From Streptomyces avidinii (GTDB lineage Bacteria > Actinomycetota > Actinomycetes > Streptomycetales > Streptomycetaceae): a stretch of DNA of 64,000 nucleotides. The translations under genes were made by a program, and so were the position numbers. The DNA is taken from positions 1 through 64,000 of the forward strand of contig NZ_BMVL01000015.1 of NCBI RefSeq assembly GCF_014650695.1. The letters are read 5' to 3'. The notes below the pieces were generated by a model that was not told the origin of the DNA, made no database searches, and saw nothing but the letters and a program-made list of their open reading frames with translations. Positions 9,441 to 16,664 of this stretch are shown piece after piece. How positions within the stretch are numbered: the first letter of the stretch is position 1; each line of letters opens with the position of its first letter.

Positions 9441-9669
9441 CGGCTTCGGTGGGCGGGAGCCACTCGGGCGGCATCGGAGAGGCGCATGGGGGTTTCCCGT
9501 CAGTCTCATCGTCTCTCCGTGTCGGGCCGGTCCGAGCCTTTGGGGACGGGGCGGCCGGAGACGCGCGACGGGGACGGGTGTAGGCCCGTTCCCGGGGCGG
9601 GCCCATCCACACCAGGACCCGGGTCGGGGGAAGCGCACCCGATCGCTACGCGCTCCTCATCTCCCAGCG
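9441..9669 (+). repeat. Left arm of inverted-repeat-bounded island
   Basis: Inverted partner of 11648-11989. Three blocks match. An outer 21-bp exact match occupies 9441-9461. A 48-bp block at 9486-9533 has one mismatch. A block at 9615-9669 is about 85% identical and runs into the 3' end of the small gene at 9646. The material between the blocks differs in length. Confidence 0.8.
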
Positions 9670-9882
9670 CCCGACGACCGTCCGGGGCTGGACATAGGCC
9701 GCCGGCTGTTCCGTCGTGGAGAACGTGCGCAGGAAGATGCCGTGCCCAGTGCGGCCGGTATGTTCCATGCACCAGTCGGCGCACTCGTTCGCGTCGCCGG
9801 TCGGAGGTGCTTCCCAGCCGCAGTCAGGGTGCACACAACGGGCTGTGGCGGTCGTCTCGGCATCGGGATGCCGCTTGATCAC
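9646..9882 (-). CDS. Small Cys/His protein, DUF7848-like
   Basis: A 78-aa soluble protein with CVHPDCGW and DWCMEHTGRTGHGIFLR motifs. The C-x4-C plus C-x2-H layout suggests a small zinc-binding fold and resembles the streptomycete DUF7848 family found beside HTH-DUF5753 regulators. The only usable start in frame is GTG 9882; there is no good Shine-Dalgarno sequence, so coupling to the gene upstream (stop at 9914) is likely. Its last codons (RWEMRSA-stop) are part of the inverted repeat and recur, mutated, at 11648-11670. Confidence 0.6.
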   Translation of the reverse strand: MIKRHPDAETTATARCVHPDCGWEAPPTGDANECADWCMEHTGRTGHGIFLRTFSTTEQPAAYVQPRTVVGRWEMRSA

Positions 9883-9913
9883 ATGCTTGACGAAGTCACG
9901 ACGGACCTGACGG

Positions 9914-10114
9914 TCACGGCTGCCCCTCCCTGCTGCCGGTTCGCTTGAATGCCCTCCTGCGGCGGTGCGGATGATTGCGAATCTCGGCGTTCATCTTCGC
10001 CACCTCCACAAGATCCGCCGCTCGCCATGCCTCTGCCCGTTCCTCGTTGAGGGCTTCGCACACGCCACAGTCGATGAACGGGACTGGTTCAAGCCCGGAC
10101 CCGGAAGCCGTCAC
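9914..10114 (-). CDS. Small hypothetical protein with CGVC motif
   Basis: A 66-aa protein with FIDCGVCEALNEERAEAWRAAD and a basic C-terminus (HPHRRRRAFKR). The GTG start at 10114 overlaps the stop of the preceding gene (GTGA), which decides the start and makes the pair coupled. I do not recognise the family. A single CxxC pair and no membrane segment are visible. Confidence 0.65.
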   Translation of the reverse strand: MTASGSGLEPVPFIDCGVCEALNEERAEAWRAADLVEVAKMNAEIRNHPHRRRRAFKRTGSREGQP

Positions 10115-10347
10115 GATTCCCGCCTCCCGTGCCCATCGGCATGCAGCCGGATGCGGATGTTGCAGTCGGTCGCGGTGCTGCCGTCGTGTTCCTTGCGGGC
10201 CGCGCGACGCAGCTTGCGCAGGCGGGTGCACTCGTCACATCCGTCAGTCGGCTCGGCATCGGGCTTGGGGAACGCATCGCGCTGCGGCGTCTGCTGCCAC
10301 AACATGCTCCAGATCCCGTCCCGCTTCTTGGCTGGGGTCGCGTCCAT
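10111..10347 (-). CDS. Small hypothetical protein with CDEC motif
   Basis: A 78-aa protein: tryptophan-containing N-terminus (GIWSMLWQQTP), then CDECTRLRKLRRAARKEHDGS and a lone cysteine in DCNIRIRLH. It is the first of three coupled small genes transcribed away from the regulator pair. ATG at 10347 is the plausible start; the longer upstream reading runs through the divergent promoter region. Function unknown. Confidence 0.6.
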   Translation of the reverse strand: MDATPAKKRDGIWSMLWQQTPQRDAFPKPDAEPTDGCDECTRLRKLRRAARKEHDGSTATDCNIRIRLHADGHGRRES

Positions 10348-10492
10348 GAACGGAACTCTGGAAGCCAGGAGTTGGACCGCACCGAGACTATTCCCAGATA
10401 TTCTCGCGCGGGGTCCCGTCATACCTCGACATTCGGCTGCGGCGGCCGACACCCTTGTCGGGACGTCCTTCCTCCGCGAGAGGTGATCGCGA

Positions 10493-10912
10493 ATGGCACG
10501 CAGGCTGCGGTTCAACGGCACGGGCAGCGGCGGGACCGGATGCCCTTCGGTCCACGAGGACGTGGACAGCCGAGAGGTGATCGTCCACGGCCCGCCACTG
10601 GCAGACCCCGACGATGTGGCCCAGCTACAGCACCTCTCCGAGGGCGAGGTCGCTGTCGTCGTGCCTCGCGAGCTACTGGTGGACTGGACGCCGAAGGACA
10701 CCACGCGGAAGGCGAGCATCATCGACCTGGACGAGTTCGAGAACCTGTTCCGGACGTTCGAGCACACCGCGTGGCGACTGGAAACCCGAAGTCGGTATGC
10801 CAGCGACGAAGCCACCGAGACGTATGGGCAGTTCATCGAAACCGGAGCGGCGCGGTGGGATCACGCGGTCCCGTACGAGAGGTTCCTGGCAGGGCTGACT
10901 GCGGGCGAGTAG
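10493..10912 (+). pseudogene. Fused and truncated DUF6879-type gene
   Basis: 139 codons. Residues 1-68 look like the small protein normally encoded just upstream of DUF6879 genes (RFNGTGSGGTGCPSVHE to VVVPRELL). From about residue 76 the reading continues as the N-terminal third of DUF6879 (FENLFRTFEHTAWRLETRSRY) and then stops after about 60 residues. Complete DUF6879 proteins are roughly 170 residues, so the C-terminal half is missing. ATG 10493 has GAGAGG upstream. The frame is open, so a short product could still be made. It lies 15 bases before the regulator remnant. Confidence 0.6.
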
Positions 10913-10927
10913 ACAGAACGACCACCG

Positions 10928-11469
10928 GTGAGTACGGACTACCAGAAGGCCCGCGAGGCGCTCGGGCTGCGCCTGCGTGAGCTGCGCGAGTCGAGCCCCC
11001 ATGGCAGGATCACCGGTACTGCTCTGGCCGAGCGGTTGGGCTGGGGACAGAGCAAGATCTCCAAGCTGGAGAACGGACGCCAGACGGCCACACCTGACGA
11101 CCTCCGGCAGTGGGCCGAGGCCACAGGCCAACCGGGCACATATGAGGAGCTGCACGGCCGCCTGAAAGGGTTCGAAAGACACATCCGGTCGCCCAGCTGG
11201 ACCGTCTACTGGGGGTCGTGGGCATGGACACCGTGAAGCTGGGAATTGTCCCGTACGAAGCAGCCCTGAGGCTGCCGCCGGGCAACCCTTTCTGGATCTT
11301 CGATGACCAACTCGTCATTGTCGACGACTGGTATGCGGAATTGTGGCTGGACGATGCGGAGACGATCGGTGTCTACCGCAGGGTCTGGGAAGCGTTCCAC
11401 TCGGCCGCAGTGTTCGGCGCAGAGGCCCAGAGGGTGATCACCCGAGTACGCAGAACCGTCCAGGTCTGA
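10928..11469 (+). pseudogene. HTH (XRE)-DUF5753 regulator with internal deletion and frameshift
   Basis: The frame from GTG 10928 to 11236 encodes a normal XRE helix-turn-helix (residues about 10-75: LGLRLRELRESSP, ALAERLGWGQSKISKLENGRQTATPDDL) and ends shortly after GFERHIRS. The C-terminus of the same family appears in another frame: AQLDRLLGVVGMDTVKLGIVP from about 11194, ending RRTVQV at 11469. The roughly 110 residues that normally join them are absent. I read this as one gene broken by an out-of-frame deletion near 11190. The truncated HTH alone could still bind DNA. Confidence 0.75.
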
Positions 11470-11608
11470 CTGAGCCGGCGATCGCGCCGAGCAGCGGCAA
11501 CTGCGGAGCGCACAGCGGTCCGGACCGGACAGCCGGTCCGAGTCCTCGATCTCACCCCGTGACCACGCCCGAACCACCGGTCGCAGTCGAGGAGGAGAGC
11601 ACCCACAT

Positions 11609-11670
11609 GTGGTGGCGGCCTATGCCCGGCCCAAGACGGCCCGGAGACGCTGAGAAATGAGAAGCGCGTA
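11609..11670 (+). pseudogene. Remnant of a DUF7848-like gene 3' end
   Basis: Read on the plus strand the frame gives HVVAAYARPKTARRR, a stop, then EMRSA and a second stop. This aligns with the last 20 residues of the gene at 9646-9882 (EQPAAYVQPRTVVGRWEMRSA). TGG has become TGA. Everything upstream is unrecognisable, so only the tail survives, in the opposite orientation to its relative. Confidence 0.55.
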
Positions 11671-11989
11671 GCGATTCGGTGCGCCCCACCGACCCCGGGT
11701 CCGGTCCGGATGGGCCGCATCTCAAGGCCGTGCCCACCGGGATCCCCGGGGATCTCCGACCGCCCCGGTGGTCCCTTGCCCCCCGGGCCGTTCCTTTGGG
11801 GGTATCCCGGCAGTCTTCGGATTTCCGGGGCGGGACGGTCGGTCAAGGGTGGCCGAAGGCCATCACGCGGTGACGCGACGAAGGAGCGCCCTTGAGGGAC
11901 CGGCCCGACACGGAGAGACGATGAGACTGTCGGGAAACCCCCATACACATCCCTGATGCCGATCAAGAGGCTCCCGCCCACCGAAGCCG
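11648..11989 (-). repeat. Right arm of inverted-repeat-bounded island
   Basis: Reverse-complement partner of 9441-9669. The matching blocks are 11969-11989 (21 bases exact), 11897-11944 (47 of 48 bases) and 11648-11702. It carries about 110 extra bases between blocks compared with the left arm, near 11760-11880. Confidence 0.8.
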
Positions 11990-12152
11990 GCCTGTCCAGC
12001 CGGCCGGGCCAGGCAGAGCTCGCCGACGCCCGACCCCGCCCAGCAGGCCATCGGCTCCGCCCAGCCTCCGAGGGGGGCGGGTGGGCAGCCACCGCCCGCG
12101 AGCAGGGGTGCCGAGGGGGTGAAGGCCCCGCGCGTGCAGCTCCCGTTACCCC

Positions 12153-12509
12153 TCAGCAGACCTCGCCCGGGGCCGCCCGGGCCGTCGCGCGCAGGAGGTC
12201 CCGGAGGAGGTCGAAGTCGACCTTGGCGGGGGTGCGGAAGCGGAGGCAGGCCTTGCCCATGTCGTGCGGGGCCAGGCGGGCCGCGAAGGCGTCCCGGATG
12301 TCCGTGCGCATCAGGTAGAAGGAGATGTACTGCTTCTGGTTCGCCCAGGCGATCTCGCCGTCGGTCGCACCCGCCCGCACGTACACCGGCATCCCGTACG
12401 CGATCCCCTCCTCGAAGCCGGTCAGCTCCTCCACACACAGCTCCCGCAGCCGCTCCAGGGCCGGCCGGCGGGCCTCCGGGGCCGCGGCCAGGTAGGTGGC
12501 GACGTCCAT
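12153..12509 (-). CDS. DUF1801 domain-containing protein
   Basis: A 118-aa protein of the DUF1801/YdhG-like fold, recognised by ALERLRELCVEEL, the EGIAYGMPVYVR strand region and WANQKQYISFYL. The family includes a proposed iron chaperone, but most members are uncharacterised. Its ATG overlaps the stop of the EamA gene (ATGA), so the two are cotranslated. Confidence 0.85.
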   Translation of the reverse strand: MDVATYLAAAPEARRPALERLRELCVEELTGFEEGIAYGMPVYVRAGATDGEIAWANQKQYISFYLMRTDIRDAFAARLAPHDMGKACLRFRTPAKVDFDLLRDLLRATARAAPGEVC

Positions 12510-13486
12510 CAGGCGGCCTTCTTCCGGATCTGCGAGCGGACCGCGCCCATGCTGGCCGCGATCACGAGGGCGATGGCCAGCGCGTCCAGTGCGGACATGG
12601 CCTGGTTCAGGACGAGGAAGCCCGCGGTGGCGGCGATGGCCGGCTCCAGGCTCATCAGGATCGCGAAGGTCGGGGCCGGCATCCGCCGCAGCGCGAGCAG
12701 TTCCAGGGTGTACGGGAGGACCGACGACAGGACGGCCACGCCCAGGCCGAGGGCCAGCGTGCTCGGGACCAGCAGGTCCGAGCCGGCTTCGGCGATGCCC
12801 AGCGGCAGCGAGACGACCGCGGCCACCGCCATCGCGAGGGCCAGCCCGTCCGCCTGCGGGAAGCGACGGCCGGTACGCGCGCTGAACACGATGTACGCCG
12901 CCCACATCGCGCCCGCCCCGAGCGCGTACGCCGCGCCCAGCGGGTCGAGGGAGCCGAAGCCGAGGCCGCCCCCGCCGTGCCCGGACAGCAGGACCACGCC
13001 GCCGAGCGCGAGGCCGGCCCAGAGCAGGTTGACCAGGCGCCGGGAGACGATGACGGAGAGGGCGAGCGGCCCGAGGACCTCCAGGGTGACGGCCGGGCCG
13101 AGCGGGATCCGGTCGATGGCCTGGTAGAAGAGGCCGTTCATACCGGCCATGGCGGCGCCGAAGGCGAGCACCGTGCCCCAGTCGGAACGGGAGTGGCCGC
13201 GCACCTTCGGGCGGCACAGGACCAGCAGCACGAGCGCGGCGGCCGCGAGGCGCAGGGTGACCACTCCCGCCGCGCCCGCCCTCGGCATGATCATGACCGC
13301 GAGGGCGGCGCCGAACTGCACCGAGATCCCCGCCGAGATCACCAGCGCCACGGGCCCCAGTCCGGAGCCGGAACCGGAACCGGAGCCGGAAACGGAGCCC
13401 TTGGCGGTCGACGGAACCGGCGCCGGAACCGCTTCGGTGGCGGCCGTGGGCGAGCTCGTCGGGGACGAGGAGGAAGGTGCGGGCAT
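12509..13486 (-). CDS. EamA family (DMT) transporter, RhtA-like
   Basis: A 325-aa inner-membrane protein with about ten hydrophobic segments arranged as two EamA repeats. There is a 40-residue Ser/Gly-rich N-terminal tail with SGSGSGSG. DMT proteins of this type export amino acids or other metabolites. ATG 13486 is preceded by GGAGAA, and TAGGCT lies 6 bases upstream of the start, so the transcript may begin at or near the start codon. Confidence 0.85.
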   Translation of the reverse strand: MPAPSSSSPTSSPTAATEAVPAPVPSTAKGSVSGSGSGSGSGLGPVALVISAGISVQFGAALAVMIMPRAGAAGVVTLRLAAAALVLLVLCRPKVRGHSRSDWGTVLAFGAAMAGMNGLFYQAIDRIPLGPAVTLEVLGPLALSVIVSRRLVNLLWAGLALGGVVLLSGHGGGGLGFGSLDPLGAAYALGAGAMWAAYIVFSARTGRRFPQADGLALAMAVAAVVSLPLGIAEAGSDLLVPSTLALGLGVAVLSSVLPYTLELLALRRMPAPTFAILMSLEPAIAATAGFLVLNQAMSALDALAIALVIAASMGAVRSQIRKKAA

Positions 13487-13532
13487 TTCTCCAGCCTAAG
13501 GGTCCGTAAGGAGTGTTGCCGTATGTGCTGCC

Positions 13533-16500
13533 TTACAACCCCTCCGCCAGGAGTTCGGCCAGGTGCCGGGCCCGGACCCCGCCCAGCTGCGCGATCTGCG
13601 TACGGCACGAGAACCCGTCCGCCTGGATCACGGCGTCCTGCGGGGCCGCGCGCAGGGACGGGAGCAGCTGTTCCTCCGCGCAGGCCACCGACACCTCGTG
13701 GTGCCCGGGCTCGAAGCCGAAGTTGCCCGCCAGGCCGCAGCAGCCGCCGCTGAGCCCGCCCACCAGTCCGGCCCGCTCGCGCAGCCGCCGGTCGGGGCCG
13801 TCCCCGAGCACCGCGTGCTGGTGGCAGTGGGTCTGGCCGACCACCGCCCGGTCCAGGCGCGGCGGCCGCCAGTCCGGGGCGTACTCCTCCAGGGTCTCCG
13901 CGAAGGTCCGCACCGCCGCCGCGAGGCGGGCCGCGCGGGGGTCGTCGGGGAGCAGCGCGGGCAGGTCGGTGCGCAGGGCGGCCGCGCAGCTCGGTTCGAG
14001 GACGGTGACGGGGCCGGGGACCTCGCCGACGGTGTCCAGCGTCCGACGCAGGACCCGGCGGGCCCGGTCGAGGCGGCCGGTGGAGACGTACGTCAGGCCG
14101 CAGCAGACCCGGCCGCCGCGGGGGACGGACACATCCAGGCCGGCCGCCCGGAGCACGCGGAGCGCGGCGTGGCCGGCCTCGGGCGCGAGGTACTCCGTGA
14201 ACGTGTCGGGCCAGAGGGTCACGGCGGGACCGGGCACGGGCACGGGACCGGGCGCGGGACCGGCACCAGGCGCGGGACCGGGACCCGGACCGGCACCAGG
14301 CACGGGACCGGATCCCACGGGCGCAGGACCGGGACCAGGCGCGGGCGCAGGACCGGGACCGGATCCCGGACCCGGACCGGGACCGGAACCGGCACCAGGC
14401 ACGGGCGCAGGACCGGCACCGGGCACGGCACCGGGCACGGGCGCAGGACCGGGCGCCGGCGTGAGACCGGGCCCCGGCGCGGTTCCGCGCCCGGGCGGCG
14501 AGCCGTCCGCCGCCCCGCCACCCCCCTCCCCGGGCCGGCGGCCCGTGCCACGCGTGAACGGCCGCCTCGCGAGTTCCGGCAGGGCCCGCTCCGGGGCCAG
14601 CCCCGGCACCGTTACCGGCAGCAGGCGCGCGGCCGCGTTGACTGCCCCGGCCGCCCGCAGGCGGGAGATCAGGCGGAGCCAGGCCGGCAGCCCGCCCAGC
14701 GTGTAGTGGGACAGCGGGCGGATCCGGCCCGCCCAGTGCCGGTGCAGGAACTCCGCCTTGTACGCGGCCATGTCCACGCCCACCGGGCAGTCGCTGCGGC
14801 AGCCCTTGCACCCCAGGCACAGGTCCAGCGCCTCGGCGACCTCCGCCGAGCGCCAGCCGTCCGTGACGATCTCCCCGGCCAGCATCTCGTGCAGCAGCCG
14901 CGCCCGGCCCCGCGTGGAGTGCCGCTCCTCCCCCGTCACCCGGTAGGAGGGGCACATCACGCCGGTCCCGCCCGGCTCGGTCGTACGGCACTTCGCGACC
15001 CCCACGCACCGTGCGACCTCGCCCGCGAACGAGGTGGCCGGCAGCACCGCGAAACGCAGGTTCTCGTCCAGCCGCGCCGGCCTGACCAGCATTCCCGGGT
15101 TCATGCCGCCCGCCGGGTCCCACACGTCCTTGTAGGCGCCGAAGAGCCGGACCACCTCCGCCCCGTACATCTTCGGCAGCAGTTCCGCCCGCGCCTGCCC
15201 GTCCCCGTGCTCCCCGGACAGGGAACCGCCGTGCGCGACGACCAGATCGGCCAGTTCCCCGGAGAAGGCCCGGAAGCGGGCGACGCCCGCCGCCGACACC
15301 AGGTCGAAGTCGATCCGTACGTGCACGCAGCCCTCGCCGAAGTGCCCGTACGGGGATCCGCGCAGCCCGTGCGCCGCAAGCAGCGCCCGGAACTCCCGCA
15401 GGTACGCCCCCAGCCGGGCCGGCGGCACCGCGCAGTCCTCCCACCCCGGCCAGGCCATCCGGCCGTCCGGCATCCTCGTCGCCGTGCCCGCCGCGTCCTC
15501 GCGGATCCGCCACAGCGCACGCTGCGCCGCCGGGTCGGTGACGACCGTCACGTCGAGCGGGTCGGCTGCCCGCAGCAGGGCCCGCGCCCCGCCCTCGTCC
15601 GGCATCTCCACGAACAGCCACGCCCGGCCCCGCGGTAGCGCCGGTGCCCCGCTCCCGGCGCTGCCGCGGTCCCCCACCAGGTCCTCGGCCATCCCCTCCA
15701 CCGTCAGCGGCCCGTACGGCAGCAGCCCCGCCGCCGCGTCCGCCGCCGCGCTCTCGTCGGCGTACCCGAGCACCGCGAGCACCGGCGCGGGCGGCGCCTC
15801 GACCAGGCGCACCACCGCCTCCGTCACCACCCCGAGCGTGCCCTCGCTCCCGCAGAACGCCCGCGCGAGCTGCACCCCGTGCTCGGGCAGCAGTGCGTCG
15901 AGGCCCCCGTAGCCGGAGATCCGCCGCGAGAAGGCGGGCGCCTTCCCGACGGGCGGCATCCCGACGGGCCGCATCCCGGTGCGCAGCAGTCCGAGGTGCG
16001 CGGTGACCAGCTCCCGCAGTCCGTCGGGGGCGCCGGTCCAGCCCGTTCCGATCCGGTGGGCGGTGCCCCCGTACGCCGCCACCGCGAGCTCGGTCACGTT
16101 GTCGGCGGTGGTGCCCCAGGCCACCGAGTGGGCTCCGCAGGCGTTGTTGCCGATCATGCCGCCGAGGGTGCAGCGCGCGTGTGTGGACGGGTCGGGCCCG
16201 AAGGTCAGCCCGTAGGGGCGCACCGCGTCCCGCAGCCGGTCGAGGACCAGCCCCGGCTGGACCACGGCGGTGCGGGCCGCCGGGTCCACCGAGACGAGGG
16301 CGTTCATGTGCCGGGTGAGGTCGAGGACCACGCCCACCCCGGTGGCCTGGCCCGCGATGGAGGTCCCGCCGCCGCGCGGCACGACGGGCACCCCGGCGCC
16401 GGCGCACACGGCGAGCGCGGCCGCCACGTCCTCGGCGTCGCGCGGGGCGACCACGCCCACCGGCACGCGGCGGTAGTTGGAGGCGTCCATGGTGGTCAGG

Positions 16501-16580
16501 GCCCGTGCGGCGGCGCCGAAGTCGACTTCCCCGCGCAGGTTCTCCCGCAATGTCCGTTCGAGTTCACCGGGTGACGTCAC
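13533..16580 (-). CDS. FAD-binding and Fe-S-binding oxidoreductase (D-lactate/glycolate dehydrogenase-like)
   Basis: A 1015-aa fusion. FAD-binding PCMH-type domain at about 35-215 (VVPRGGGTSIAGQATG), FAD-oxidase C-terminal domain at about 250-510, two cysteine clusters for iron-sulfur at about 525-610 (MCPSYR; CLGCKGCRSDCPVG), then CCG domains in the last 220 residues (VCCGLTYVSTG; GCCGLAG). Homologues oxidise D-2-hydroxyacids at the membrane. A stretch of about 100 residues (about 687-787) made of Pro, Gly, Ala and Val joins the ferredoxin and CCG parts. GTG 16580 is the start. Confidence 0.88.
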   Translation of the reverse strand: MTSPGELERTLRENLRGEVDFGAAARALTTMDASNYRRVPVGVVAPRDAEDVAAALAVCAGAGVPVVPRGGGTSIAGQATGVGVVLDLTRHMNALVSVDPAARTAVVQPGLVLDRLRDAVRPYGLTFGPDPSTHARCTLGGMIGNNACGAHSVAWGTTADNVTELAVAAYGGTAHRIGTGWTGAPDGLRELVTAHLGLLRTGMRPVGMPPVGKAPAFSRRISGYGGLDALLPEHGVQLARAFCGSEGTLGVVTEAVVRLVEAPPAPVLAVLGYADESAAADAAAGLLPYGPLTVEGMAEDLVGDRGSAGSGAPALPRGRAWLFVEMPDEGGARALLRAADPLDVTVVTDPAAQRALWRIREDAAGTATRMPDGRMAWPGWEDCAVPPARLGAYLREFRALLAAHGLRGSPYGHFGEGCVHVRIDFDLVSAAGVARFRAFSGELADLVVAHGGSLSGEHGDGQARAELLPKMYGAEVVRLFGAYKDVWDPAGGMNPGMLVRPARLDENLRFAVLPATSFAGEVARCVGVAKCRTTEPGGTGVMCPSYRVTGEERHSTRGRARLLHEMLAGEIVTDGWRSAEVAEALDLCLGCKGCRSDCPVGVDMAAYKAEFLHRHWAGRIRPLSHYTLGGLPAWLRLISRLRAAGAVNAAARLLPVTVPGLAPERALPELARRPFTRGTGRRPGEGGGGAADGSPPGRGTAPGPGLTPAPGPAPVPGAVPGAGPAPVPGAGSGPGPGPGSGPGPAPAPGPGPAPVGSGPVPGAGPGPGPAPGAGPAPGPVPVPGPAVTLWPDTFTEYLAPEAGHAALRVLRAAGLDVSVPRGGRVCCGLTYVSTGRLDRARRVLRRTLDTVGEVPGPVTVLEPSCAAALRTDLPALLPDDPRAARLAAAVRTFAETLEEYAPDWRPPRLDRAVVGQTHCHQHAVLGDGPDRRLRERAGLVGGLSGGCCGLAGNFGFEPGHHEVSVACAEEQLLPSLRAAPQDAVIQADGFSCRTQIAQLGGVRARHLAELLAEGL
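14219..14480. repeat. Pro-Gly coding minisatellite inside the FAD/Fe-S oxidoreductase
   Basis: Imperfect tandem copies of short units such as ACCGGGCACGGGCGCAGG and ACCGGCACCAGGCGCGGG, mostly multiples of 3 or 6 bases, so the frame stays open. On the coding strand the product is PGPGPAPGAGP-type repeats. Confidence 0.85.
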
Positions 16581-16652
16581 GTCCCCAGCCTCCCACCGGC
16601 CGGAGCCGTCTCATCCGGTGGACGCGCGTCCGGAGCGCGGACCGGGACCCGA

Positions 16653-16658
16653 TACGCT
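16653..16658 (+). promoter_or_regulatory. Candidate -10 box of leaderless serC
   Basis: TACGCT ends 6 bases before the GTG start of serC, and no Shine-Dalgarno sequence precedes that GTG. The arrangement fits transcription starting on the start codon. Confidence 0.5.
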
Positions 16659-16664
16659 CCGCTC

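Larger units (their letters stand above)
11470..12152. other. Gene-free stretch with right island arm
   Basis: About 680 bases without an intact gene. It holds a perfect 12-bp palindrome CGGTCCGGACCG (11516-11527), the remnant of a DUF7848-like 3' end (about 11609-11670), the right inverted-repeat arm up to 11989, and then GC-rich sequence before the DUF1801 stop. Confidence 0.6.

Noticed and set aside
10111..10836. Longer 241-aa reading of the small CDEC protein
   Set aside because: The extension runs antisense through the DUF6879-type gene and the divergent promoter and is low-complexity. The ATG at 10347 gives a sensible small protein.
9441..11989. Insertion sequence
   Set aside because: Inverted repeats are present, but no transposase frame, DDE pattern or serine/tyrosine recombinase is encoded between them.
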